Positions 1 through 6,363 of a stretch of DNA of 18,918 nucleotides are shown piece after piece. The position numbers and the translations under genes were made by a program. The notes under the pieces were generated by a model. The model was given only the letters and a program-made list of their open reading frames with translations. It did not search any database and was not told the DNA's origin. The stretch is from an uncultured Lachnospiraceae bacterium (GTDB taxonomy: Bacteria > Bacillota > Clostridia > Lachnospirales > Lachnospiraceae), in assembly GCA_910586095.1 (NCBI GenBank), contig CAJUHQ010000071.1:1-18918 (forward strand), read 5' to 3'. The stretch's first letter is position 1. Each line of letters begins with the position of its first letter.

Positions 1-80
1 GTTCTTAGAAATTATTTGCAGTCTGTGTAACAAATGTTTGACAAACCTACAATTTGTGAAAAGTTCCTAAAGCAAAAATA

Positions 81-109
81 TTGACGTAGAGCATGGATTA
101 TCTTATAAT
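81..109 (+). promoter_or_regulatory. Vegetative promoter of the yicC operon
   Basis: A TTGACG -35 box (81-86) and a perfect TATAAT -10 box (104-109) are separated by 17 bases. Transcription would start near 116, giving a leader of about 55 bases before yicC. No competing gene is visible in the first 171 bases. Confidence 0.8.
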
Positions 110-171
110 ACAAAAGAGTATGTTCAAATGAGGACTTAAAATAGCCCTAACCGATAGTCAGGAGGAATGAC

Positions 172-1050
172 ATGATTAAAAGTATGACAGGTTTTGGGAG
201 ATGCGAGGTACTGGAAGGAAATTGCAAATTTACGGTAGAGATGAAGTCCGTAAACCACAGATATCTCGATGTTAATATTAAAATGCCAAAGAAACTTGGT
301 TTTTTTGAGAGTGCCATCCGAAATGAATTAAAAAAGTATGTGCAACGCGGAAAAATTGACTTATTTATCACATATGAAGATTTTTCGGAGAGTACAGTAT
401 GTATTAAATACAATAGAAATACTGCTGCGGAATATCTAGGATATCTAAAATCTATGGCACAGGAGTTTGGACTAGATAATGATATTCGTGTGTCAACACT
501 CTCGCGTTATCCAGAAGTGTTTTCTATGGAGGAGCAGACCATTGATGAGGAGGAAGTTTGGAATAGTCTTGTCAAGGCTCTAAAAGGAGCAGTAGAGGGC
601 TTTACTGATACGCGCGTGAGAGAAGGACAACATCTTGCAGACGATCTGATTGTAAAGCTTGAGGGGATGCTTACACATGTCGCTTTCATTGAACAGCGAT
701 CTCCACAGATTATTGAGGATTACAAGAAAAAGCTTCAGGAAAAAATTCAGGACCTTCTTTTAGATGCTACAGTGGACGAGACAAGACTTTTGACAGAGGT
801 GACCATTTATGCAGACAAAATTTGTGTTGACGAGGAATTGGTGCGCCTGAAAAGTCATATTGAGACAATGAAACAATCACTACTAGAGGGAGGAAGCATT
901 GGTAGAAAACTTGATTTTATAGCACAGGAGATGAACAGAGAGGCAAATACAATCTTATCAAAAACCAATGATTTGTCTGTCTCTAATCGGGGCATAGATT
1001 TAAAGACAGAGATTGAAAAGGTAAGAGAACAGATACAAAATATTGAATAG
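172..1050 (+). CDS. yicC: YicC/YloC family endoribonuclease
   Basis: The 292-residue protein has the usual length and ends of the YicC/YloC family (DUF1732 at the C terminus). It opens with MIKSMTGFGR, the typical start of this family. Residues 249-264 carry the conserved block F-x2-QE-x2-RE-x-NT-x2-SK. Family members act as cytoplasmic RNases involved in RNA turnover; that role is known from homologues and not read directly here. GGAGG at 161-165 sits six bases before the ATG and fixes the start. It is the first gene of a probable operon with remA, rpoZ, rimO and pgsA, matching the yloC-remA-gmk-rpoZ order of Bacillus except that gmk is absent. Confidence 0.93.
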   Translation: MIKSMTGFGRCEVLEGNCKFTVEMKSVNHRYLDVNIKMPKKLGFFESAIRNELKKYVQRGKIDLFITYEDFSESTVCIKYNRNTAAEYLGYLKSMAQEFGLDNDIRVSTLSRYPEVFSMEEQTIDEEEVWNSLVKALKGAVEGFTDTRVREGQHLADDLIVKLEGMLTHVAFIEQRSPQIIEDYKKKLQEKIQDLLLDATVDETRLLTEVTIYADKICVDEELVRLKSHIETMKQSLLEGGSIGRKLDFIAQEMNREANTILSKTNDLSVSNRGIDLKTEIEKVREQIQNIE

Positions 1051-1104
1051 AACGCATATAAAGGGGTGTTCGTGTGGATTTTGTTCGTGGGCTATTGGCA
1101 GAAT

Positions 1105-1272
1105 GAGAGCCCGCAAAAGCGGGCGGACGGGAGTAAATGTGAAATTAAAATTTCACCTATCTTGATTATGAGAGCCCGCAAAAGCGGGCGGACGGGAGTA
1201 AATGTGAAATTAAAATTTCACCTATCTTGATACGAGAGCCCGCAAAAGCGGGCGGACGGGAGTAAATGTGAA
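1105..1272 (+). repeat. Tandem RBS-start-palindrome repeat, three units, before remA
   Basis: Unit 1 is 1105-1169, unit 2 is 1170-1233 and a truncated unit 3 is 1234-1272. The first 38 or so bases are identical in all three units. Each has a GC hairpin (GCCCGC-AAAA-GCGGGC), then GGGAG, then a GTG codon five bases later. In units 1 and 2 the GTG opens the inverted repeat GTGAAATT-AA-AATTTCAC and an eight-codon frame (MKLKFHLS) ending at TGA 1163-1165 or 1228-1230. In unit 3 the palindrome is replaced by the remA coding sequence, so remA uses the repeat's own GGGAG and GTG. Confidence 0.9.
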
Positions 1273-1537
1273 CAGATTGATTCATATAGGATTTGGAAAT
1301 ATTGTAAATACATCAAAAATTATTGCGATTGTCAGTCCAGATTCTGCTCCTGTTAAGCGTATGGTGCAAAAAGCAAAAGAAAATGGTACTGCGATTGATG
1401 CGACACAAGGTAGAAAGACAAAGGCAGTGTTAGTTATGGAAAGCAGCCAAATTGTACTCTCAGCCCTGCTTCCCGAGACAATTGCGGGAAGAGCACAAGG
1501 GACATTATCAGATGAAGATGCCATAGAAAATGAATAA
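1268..1537 (+). CDS. remA: Extracellular matrix regulator RemA (DUF370)
   Basis: The 89-residue protein matches the RemA/DUF370 family. It has the N-terminal IGFGNIV motif at about residues 7-13, the IAIVSPDSAP block after it, and a downstream ILSALLPETIAGR-like block. In Bacillus subtilis RemA is a DNA-binding activator of biofilm matrix and osmoprotection genes; that function is transferred by homology. The start is GTG 1268, which gives the expected N terminus, with GGGAG at 1258-1262 five bases upstream. Both signals lie in the last unit of the tandem repeat, so translation of remA depends on repeat-derived sequence. The next gene is rpoZ after 114 bases, where gmk would be expected. Confidence 0.93.
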   Translation: MNRLIHIGFGNIVNTSKIIAIVSPDSAPVKRMVQKAKENGTAIDATQGRKTKAVLVMESSQIVLSALLPETIAGRAQGTLSDEDAIENE

Positions 1538-1651
1538 TCATTGCGAATAGCATGAAGTTGAAGGTTTACCTTCTGTCATATTTTGGTCGAGGTGACGTTT
1601 ATAACAAAATAAAAACTTGTGTTCTAAATAAAGAAAGACGAGGTAGAATAT

Positions 1652-1882
1652 ATGCTACATCCATCATATACAGATTTAATGAAAGTTGTAAATAGTGAAG
1701 TAGAGCCAGGAGAAGCACCAGTAGTTAATAGTCGTTATTCTATTGTGATGGCAACATCCAAACGTGCAAGACAGATTATTTCAGGAGAGGAACCAATGGT
1801 AGATACTAAACAGACTAAACCATTGTCCATTGCAATTGAAGAGTTGAACAAGGGAAAGATTAAGATTATACCAGGGGAGTAA
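1652..1882 (+). CDS. rpoZ: DNA-directed RNA polymerase omega subunit
   Basis: The 76-residue protein has the omega-subunit core: LHPSYTDLMKVV at the N terminus, then VVNSRYSIVMATSKRARQI at about 25-43 and KPLSIAIEELNKGKIKI near the end. Omega binds the beta-prime C terminus and helps RNA polymerase assembly. A GAGG-type ribosome binding site (1640-1644) precedes ATG 1652. The final codons GGG-GAG-TAA fall inside the GGGAGTAA box of the first unit of the following repeat, so the C-terminal Gly-Glu and the stop codon are repeat sequence. It sits between remA and rimO in the same orientation. Confidence 0.93.
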   Translation: MLHPSYTDLMKVVNSEVEPGEAPVVNSRYSIVMATSKRARQIISGEEPMVDTKQTKPLSIAIEELNKGKIKIIPGE

Positions 1883-1999
1883 ACTGAAAAATCAAAGATT
1901 TTTCAGTTGGCAAATTTGTGCATGAGCACAAATTCGCAGGTAGAGAAAAGAATATAGGGAGTAAACTGAAAAATCAAAGATTTTTCAGTTGGCAAATTT
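1875..1999 (+). repeat. Tandem palindromic repeat, two units, between rpoZ and rimO
   Basis: Bases 1875-1917 recur exactly at 1957-1999, a period of 82. Each unit starts with GGGAGTAAA and then the inverted repeat ACTGAAAAATC-AAA-GATTTTTCAGT. Between the units lies a second hairpin, AATTTGTGC-ATGA-GCACAAATT (1913-1934), with two more outer pairs. If the CTG after each box is read as a start, unit 1 encodes 13 codons ending at TGA 1923-1925. Unit 2 encodes 20 codons ending at TAA 2026-2028, ten bases before rimO. The first nine bases match the box of the repeat before remA. Confidence 0.88.
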
Positions 2000-2038
2000 T
2001 TTTGAATCAACAAGTTTGTGTACTATAAAGGTATTAAA

Positions 2039-3370
2039 ATGGAGAACACAAAGATTTTATTTATCTCTCTAGGATGTGATAAGAATCTGGTAGATACAGA
2101 ACAGATGCTTGGCATGCTAGTTCAGAAGGGATATACGATAACAGATGATGAAAATGAGGCAGATGTGGTAGTAGTGAACACATGCTGCTTTATTAATGAT
2201 GCAAAGCAAGAAAGTATTAATACATTATTAGAGATGGCGCAGCTTCGTGAAAATGGCAGTATCAAGGCACTTATAGCGACAGGATGTCTCTCACAACGCT
2301 ATCAAGATGAGATTCAAAAAGAAATCCCACAGGTGGATGCTGTTGTGGGAACTACAGCAATTGATGCTATTGTGGACGTGCTTGACGAGGTTCTCAAAGG
2401 CCAAAAACAAAATCATATAGAGGATATTAATCGCTTGCCGCTTTTTGACAAAAAGAGAGTAGTCACAACAGGCGGTCATTATGCATATCTCAAGATTGCA
2501 GAAGGTTGTAATAAGCATTGCAGTTACTGTATTATTCCTAAAGTACGAGGAAAGTATAGAAGCATACCAATGGAAAATCTTCTAGAGGAGGCGCGCAATC
2601 TTGTGGCATTAGGAGCAAAAGAGCTCATTGTAGTTGCGCAGGAGACTACTCTTTATGGTATAGATTTATATGGTAAAAAGGCATTGCCCGAACTTTTGCA
2701 TCGATTGTGTGAGATTGATGGACTTTTTTGGGTGCGGATTTTATATTGTTATCCAGAAGAAATCACGCAGGAGTTGATAGAAACCATTCGTACAGAAAAG
2801 AAGGTTTGTCATTATCTTGATATTCCCATACAACATGCATCCGATAGAATATTAAAGCGTATGGGAAGGCATACCACCAAACAGGAACTTGTAAGTATTA
2901 TCAGTAAACTTCGTGAGTTGGTGCCAGATATCTGTCTTCGGACAACAGTTATTACAGGATTTCCAGGAGAGACACCAGAGGAACACGAGGAACTTCTTGC
3001 GTTTGTGGATGAGATGGAATTTGATCGCTTGGGAGCATTTATATATTCGGCTGAGGAAGGAACACCAGCAGCGTTGTTTGCAGATCAGATTGATGAGAAG
3101 ATTCAATGCGAAAGACAAGCACAAATTATGGAGCTTCAGCAGGAAATTGCTTTTGAGAAGGCAGAGAATAGTATTGGAAGTGAACTGTTGGTTATGGTGG
3201 AAGGGTTTCTGCCCGATGAACATGTTTATGTAGCTAGGAGTTATAAGGATTCACCTACTGTAGACGGACTTGTTTTTATTCAGACAGACAGGGAGCTTCT
3301 GACAGGAGATTTTGTTCATGTAAAAATTACAGGATCGTATGAATATGACTTGATAGGCGAGTTAAGTTAA
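2039..3370 (+). CDS. rimO: Ribosomal protein S12 methylthiotransferase RimO
   Basis: A 443-residue radical-SAM methylthiotransferase. The N-terminal UPF0004 domain has three cluster cysteines: C13 in SLGCDKN, C49 in VNTCCF and C83 in ATGCLSQ. The radical-SAM CxxxCxxC motif is C157, C161 and C164, in EGCNKHCSYC. A C-terminal TRAM-like domain ends the protein. The S-L-G-C-x-K-N-L-V-D opening is diagnostic for RimO as opposed to MiaB. RimO adds a methylthio group to an aspartate of ribosomal protein S12. I chose ATG 2039 because AAAGG lies seven bases upstream and the protein then starts with the normal family N terminus; an in-frame GTG at 2018 has no ribosome binding site. Confidence 0.94.
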   Translation: MENTKILFISLGCDKNLVDTEQMLGMLVQKGYTITDDENEADVVVVNTCCFINDAKQESINTLLEMAQLRENGSIKALIATGCLSQRYQDEIQKEIPQVDAVVGTTAIDAIVDVLDEVLKGQKQNHIEDINRLPLFDKKRVVTTGGHYAYLKIAEGCNKHCSYCIIPKVRGKYRSIPMENLLEEARNLVALGAKELIVVAQETTLYGIDLYGKKALPELLHRLCEIDGLFWVRILYCYPEEITQELIETIRTEKKVCHYLDIPIQHASDRILKRMGRHTTKQELVSIISKLRELVPDICLRTTVITGFPGETPEEHEELLAFVDEMEFDRLGAFIYSAEEGTPAALFADQIDEKIQCERQAQIMELQQEIAFEKAENSIGSELLVMVEGFLPDEHVYVARSYKDSPTVDGLVFIQTDRELLTGDFVHVKITGSYEYDLIGELS

Positions 3371-3555
3371 GAAACTAGAGAATTTTACAGATAAATTGAA
3401 TTGGCAATACAAACAAAGTTTATATTGCGAACTTGTTTGTTATATCAAATTTGTGCTTGGGTCAATGTATATGTATCATGGATGCATGTATATATAACTT
3501 GTGGGCACTAGAAGCATCGGATTGATGATTGCGCTGCGGCGTATGGGGGTAGAAC
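3371..3555 (+). promoter_or_regulatory. pgsA leader, possible decayed repeat
   Basis: This 185-base gap has an imperfect inverted repeat, ACAAACAA...TTGTTTGT (3409-3440), around a loop. It also shares short words with the rpoZ-rimO repeat: TTGGCAA at 3401-3407 and CAAATTTGTGC at 3446-3456. Its end, CTGCGGCGTATGGGGGTA followed by the pgsA ATG, resembles the minus-strand sequence CTGCGCATGATGGGGGTA of the repeat at 10109-10130. That box serves as the pgsA ribosome binding site. Descent from the same repeat family is an inference from short matches. Confidence 0.35.
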
Positions 3556-4131
3556 ATGAATTTACCAAATAAGTTGACTGTTTTTCGAGTAATTTTAATT
3601 GTACCATTTGTGCTATTTATGCTTGGAGGACATGCACAATGGGGATGGTTTAAAGCAGTGTTTGGAGGGATTTTGGAATATACAGATTATATTGCGCTCG
3701 GTGTATTTATCATTGCGAGTCTCACAGATTTGTTTGATGGAAAAATTGCCAGAAAGTATAATTTGGTCACTAATTTTGGGAAATTTATGGACCCGCTTGC
3801 CGATAAATTGCTTGTATGTGCCGCGCTAATCTGCTTGATAGAACTTAATAGAATTCCTGCATGGGTGGTCATTGTCATTATTAGTCGTGATTTTATTATC
3901 AGTGGATTTCGGCTTATAGCAGCAGATAATCGTGTGGTAATAGCAGCAGGGTATTGGGGAAAATTCAAGACGACATTTCAGATGGTAATGGTTTGCCTCA
4001 TGATAGCAAATATTGAAGCACTTGATTTGTTTACACAGATTATTATGTGGGTGGCACTAATTCTTACTATTGTATCTCTTGTGGATTATCTAGTTAAGAA
4101 TAAAGGGGTGTTGTTGGACGGTAAAATATAA
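3556..4131 (+). CDS. pgsA: CDP-diacylglycerol-glycerol-3-phosphate 3-phosphatidyltransferase
   Basis: A 191-residue integral membrane protein with the complete CDP-alcohol phosphatidyltransferase motif D-x2-DG-x2-AR-x8-G-x3-D-x3-D at residues 58-83 (D58, D61, G62, A65, R66, G75, D79, D83). These aspartates bind the metal ions and the CDP-lipid. The N terminus MNLPNKLTVFRV is typical of PgsA. The enzyme makes phosphatidylglycerol phosphate, the first committed step to phosphatidylglycerol and cardiolipin. Hydrophobic segments lie at about 9-23, 43-57, 84-110 and 135-180. GGGGGT (3545-3550) precedes ATG 3556. It is the last gene before the terminator at 4146-4171. Confidence 0.92.
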   Translation: MNLPNKLTVFRVILIVPFVLFMLGGHAQWGWFKAVFGGILEYTDYIALGVFIIASLTDLFDGKIARKYNLVTNFGKFMDPLADKLLVCAALICLIELNRIPAWVVIVIISRDFIISGFRLIAADNRVVIAAGYWGKFKTTFQMVMVCLMIANIEALDLFTQIIMWVALILTIVSLVDYLVKNKGVLLDGKI

Positions 4132-4145
4132 TTAAAATTAGGATA

Positions 4146-4171
4146 AAAAAGGATGCGATCGCATCCTTTTT
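4146..4171 (+). terminator. Intrinsic terminator after pgsA
   Basis: A perfect 26-base palindrome: AAAAAGGATGC pairs with GCATCCTTTTT around GATC. The right arm ends in five T residues. It lies 14 bases after the pgsA stop and closes the yicC-to-pgsA operon. Confidence 0.85.
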
Positions 4172-4398
4172 GTGTGCACAAGTACCCAAGAGAAAGAAGA
4201 GGATTGATTGCATATGTGTATATTATCTAAGATTATGATTGAACAAGCACCTATATTGTATGAAATGTAAAAAGTCATACTTGTTTTGATCGGATATATA
4301 TGATAAGGTTAAAAAGAAGGTAGGGCATCCTAACAAGTAAGTAGTGAATGAGTGCTGCTGCATAGTTACGGTGGATGCAAGTTTGTTGTAAAAATACA
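4172..4398. other. Intergenic gap before the recA promoter
   Basis: These 227 AT-rich bases between the pgsA terminator and the recA promoter hold no supportable gene. The longest frame (4223-4405, minus) resembles nothing I know and lacks a ribosome binding site. Many Firmicutes carry cinA here; I see no trace of it. Confidence 0.5.
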
Positions 4399-4427
4399 TT
4401 GACATTTACGAACAGATGTTTTATAAT
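4399..4427 (+). promoter_or_regulatory. recA promoter
   Basis: Perfect TTGACA (4399-4404) and perfect TATAAT (4422-4427) with a 17-base spacer form a very strong vegetative promoter. A LexA-type box fills most of the spacer, so basal strength would be held down by repression. Confidence 0.9.
4409..4422 (+). promoter_or_regulatory. LexA (DinR) box 1
   Basis: CGAACAGATGTTTT fits the Bacillus LexA consensus CGAACRNRYGTTYC at every position but the last. It lies between the -35 and -10 boxes of the recA promoter, where bound LexA would block RNA polymerase. Confidence 0.8.
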
Positions 4428-4437
4428 ATAAACATAT

Positions 4438-4451
4438 TAAACATTTGTTCT
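4438..4451 (-). promoter_or_regulatory. LexA (DinR) box 2
   Basis: Read on the minus strand this is AGAACAAATGTTTA. It keeps the GAAC-N4-GTTY core and both R/Y positions of the Bacillus LexA consensus, missing only the two outer bases. Its centre is 29 bases from box 1, just after the expected transcription start. Confidence 0.6.
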
Positions 4452-4471
4452 GAATGAGAAGGAGTATAGGC

Positions 4472-5599
4472 ATGGAAAAGGAAGAAAAATTAAAGGCATT
4501 AGATGCCGCGCTATCACAAATAGAAAGACAATATGGCAAGGGAGCCGTTATGAAGTTGGGTGATTCGAGTGCTCAGATGAATGTTGAGACTATACCAACA
4601 GGTTCGTTGAGCCTAGATATTGCATTGGGGCTTGGTGGGATACCAAAAGGGAGAATTGTTGAGATTTATGGACCTGAGTCATCAGGAAAGACGACGGTTA
4701 CATTACATATGATCGCAGAGGTTCAAAAAAGAGGCGGAATTGCTGGTTTTATTGATGCAGAGCATGCATTAGATCCCGCATATGCAAAGAACATTGGGGT
4801 TGATATTGACAATTTGTACATATCACAGCCAGATAATGGAGAACAGGCACTTGAAATTACAGAGACAATGGTTCGATCAGGGGCTATAGACATTGTCGTA
4901 GTTGACTCTGTAGCGGCACTTGTGCCTAAAGCCGAGATTGATGGAGATATGGGAGATTCACATGTCGGACTTCAGGCAAGATTGATGTCACAGGCATTGC
5001 GCAAACTTACGGCAGCAATTAGCAAGTCAAATTGTGCAGTAGTGTTCATTAACCAGTTGCGTGAGAAGGTAGGGATTATGTTTGGAAATCCAGAGACTAC
5101 CACAGGAGGGCGAGCATTAAAATTCTATTCTTCTGTACGTCTTGATGTTAGAAGAATAGAATCACTTAAACAAAGTGGAGAGATCACAGGAAATAGAACG
5201 CGTGTAAAAGTTGTAAAGAATAAGATAGCACCACCATTTAAGGAAGCAGAGTTTGATATTATGTTTGGAGAAGGGATTTCTGCGGAAGGTGATATCTTAG
5301 ATCTAGCAGCATCAGAAGGAATTGTAGTCAAGAGTGGAGCATGGTATGCTTATGACGGGGGCAAAATTGGACAGGGTAGAGAAAATGCAAAACAGTATTT
5401 AAGAGATCATCCAGACACCTGCAAAGAAATAGAAAATAAAGTACGTTTGCATTATGGACTGCAAGGAGCAGAAGCGATAGAAACTCCAGAAAGTTCAAGT
5501 GAAGCTGAGAAACCATCTGCAAAGGAAAAAAATGACACAAAGGGCCGCTCAAAACAACCAAAGCCAGAGGAGCTTCCTCCTGTTGTGGAAAATAATTGA
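4472..5599 (+). CDS. recA: Recombinase RecA
   Basis: A 375-residue RecA with Walker A GPESSGKT at 67-74, Walker B VVVDS at 142-146 and the DNA-binding loop region INQLREKVG-MFGNPETTTGG near 195-215. The charged C-terminal tail (about 339-375) is normal for the family. It pairs homologous DNA and triggers LexA self-cleavage in the SOS response. I place the start at ATG 4472, because AAGGAG (4459-4464) lies seven bases upstream; an in-frame ATG at 4454 would put that site inside the gene. The promoter carries two LexA-type boxes, so it should be SOS-induced. recX follows 17 bases later and is probably co-transcribed. Confidence 0.97.
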   Translation: MEKEEKLKALDAALSQIERQYGKGAVMKLGDSSAQMNVETIPTGSLSLDIALGLGGIPKGRIVEIYGPESSGKTTVTLHMIAEVQKRGGIAGFIDAEHALDPAYAKNIGVDIDNLYISQPDNGEQALEITETMVRSGAIDIVVVDSVAALVPKAEIDGDMGDSHVGLQARLMSQALRKLTAAISKSNCAVVFINQLREKVGIMFGNPETTTGGRALKFYSSVRLDVRRIESLKQSGEITGNRTRVKVVKNKIAPPFKEAEFDIMFGEGISAEGDILDLAASEGIVVKSGAWYAYDGGKIGQGRENAKQYLRDHPDTCKEIENKVRLHYGLQGAEAIETPESSSEAEKPSAKEKNDTKGRSKQPKPEELPPVVENN

Positions 5600-5616
5600 T
5601 AGATGCGTGAGAAAAG

Positions 5617-6228
5617 ATGATTGTAACACAAGTAACGGAGATTTCAAAGACCAAGATAAAAGTTTGTTTGGACAATGAAGAGATGTTTTCCTTGTACAAG
5701 AGCGAACAAAGAACCTATCACATCACAGAAGGAATGGAACTATCAAAAGAAGTATATCACACACTAGTGAAAGAGGTGTTGCCCAAAAGAGCAAAGCTTC
5801 GGAGTATGAATCTTCTTAAAAATAAAGATTATACAGAATATCAATTGAGAGAGAAATTAAAGCAAGGTTGTTATCCCGAAACAAGTATTGACCAGGCAAT
5901 AGAGTATGTGAAGTCTTTTGGATACATTAATGATGTGAGATATGCATGTTCTTATATAGATTATGCTAGTACTACAAAGAGCAGACGACAAATTGAGATG
6001 ACATTGATTCGTAGAGGAGTATCTAAGGAGGACATCAATCAGGCATATACACAGTGTTCTGATGAGGGGGATCTGACAGGAGAAGAGGAACTTATAGAAA
6101 AGTTACTAAACAAAAAACACTTCAATAGACAGGAAGCCACTTACGAGGAACGCATGAAAATGATTGGTACATTATATAGAAAAGGATTTTCATTAGACAA
6201 AATATATCAGGTAGTTGATCGAGAATAA
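5617..6228 (+). CDS. recX: Regulatory protein RecX
   Basis: The 203-residue protein has the RecX pattern of repeated three-helix units. Recognisable blocks are YTEYQLREKLKQ..Y, where the first repeat begins, and YVKSFGYINDVRYACSYI, followed by KSRRQIEMTLIRRGVS. RecX binds RecA filaments and limits RecA activity. It lies directly downstream of recA with a 17-base gap, the usual arrangement, so the two would be induced together. The ribosome binding site before ATG 5617 is weak (GTGAGAAAAG), so lower translation than recA is likely. A fold-back element and a converging gene follow. Confidence 0.9.
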   Translation: MIVTQVTEISKTKIKVCLDNEEMFSLYKSEQRTYHITEGMELSKEVYHTLVKEVLPKRAKLRSMNLLKNKDYTEYQLREKLKQGCYPETSIDQAIEYVKSFGYINDVRYACSYIDYASTTKSRRQIEMTLIRRGVSKEDINQAYTQCSDEGDLTGEEELIEKLLNKKHFNRQEATYEERMKMIGTLYRKGFSLDKIYQVVDRE

Positions 6229-6253
6229 TTGAATACCTTTAACTGATGTCATA

Positions 6254-6359
6254 ATAATGGGGCTGTTGCAAAAATTCGGCAATTCCACAATATATAATTA
6301 AGATGTCTCAGATATCCTATCTATTGTGTGTATACGCCATTTTGCAACAGTCCCATTAT
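6254..6359. repeat. Fold-back, MITE-like element between convergent genes
   Basis: A 20-base terminal inverted repeat (6254-6273 and 6340-6359) matches at 19 of 20 positions, and the one difference would be a G-U pair in RNA. The interior continues as a weaker fold-back, with CACAATA and TATTGTG arms. The total length is 106 bases. The end word GGGGCTGTTGCAAAA resembles terminal repeats of some insertion sequences that end in CTGTTGCAAA. No transposase is encoded and no clear direct target duplication is seen. It could also act as a two-way terminator for recX and the fucosidase, although it lacks a T-run. Confidence 0.65.
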
Positions 6360-6363
6360 AGTT

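Noticed and set aside
38..43. TTGACA near the left edge as a second yicC promoter
   Set aside because: No -10-like sequence lies at the right distance.
1105..1272. CRISPR-like array
   Set aside because: The units are contiguous, with no variable spacers, and one unit merges into a gene start.
2852..3223. Long antisense and shifted frames within rimO
   Set aside because: They overlap a well-supported gene and have low-complexity, Cys/Leu/Trp-rich compositions typical of shadow frames.
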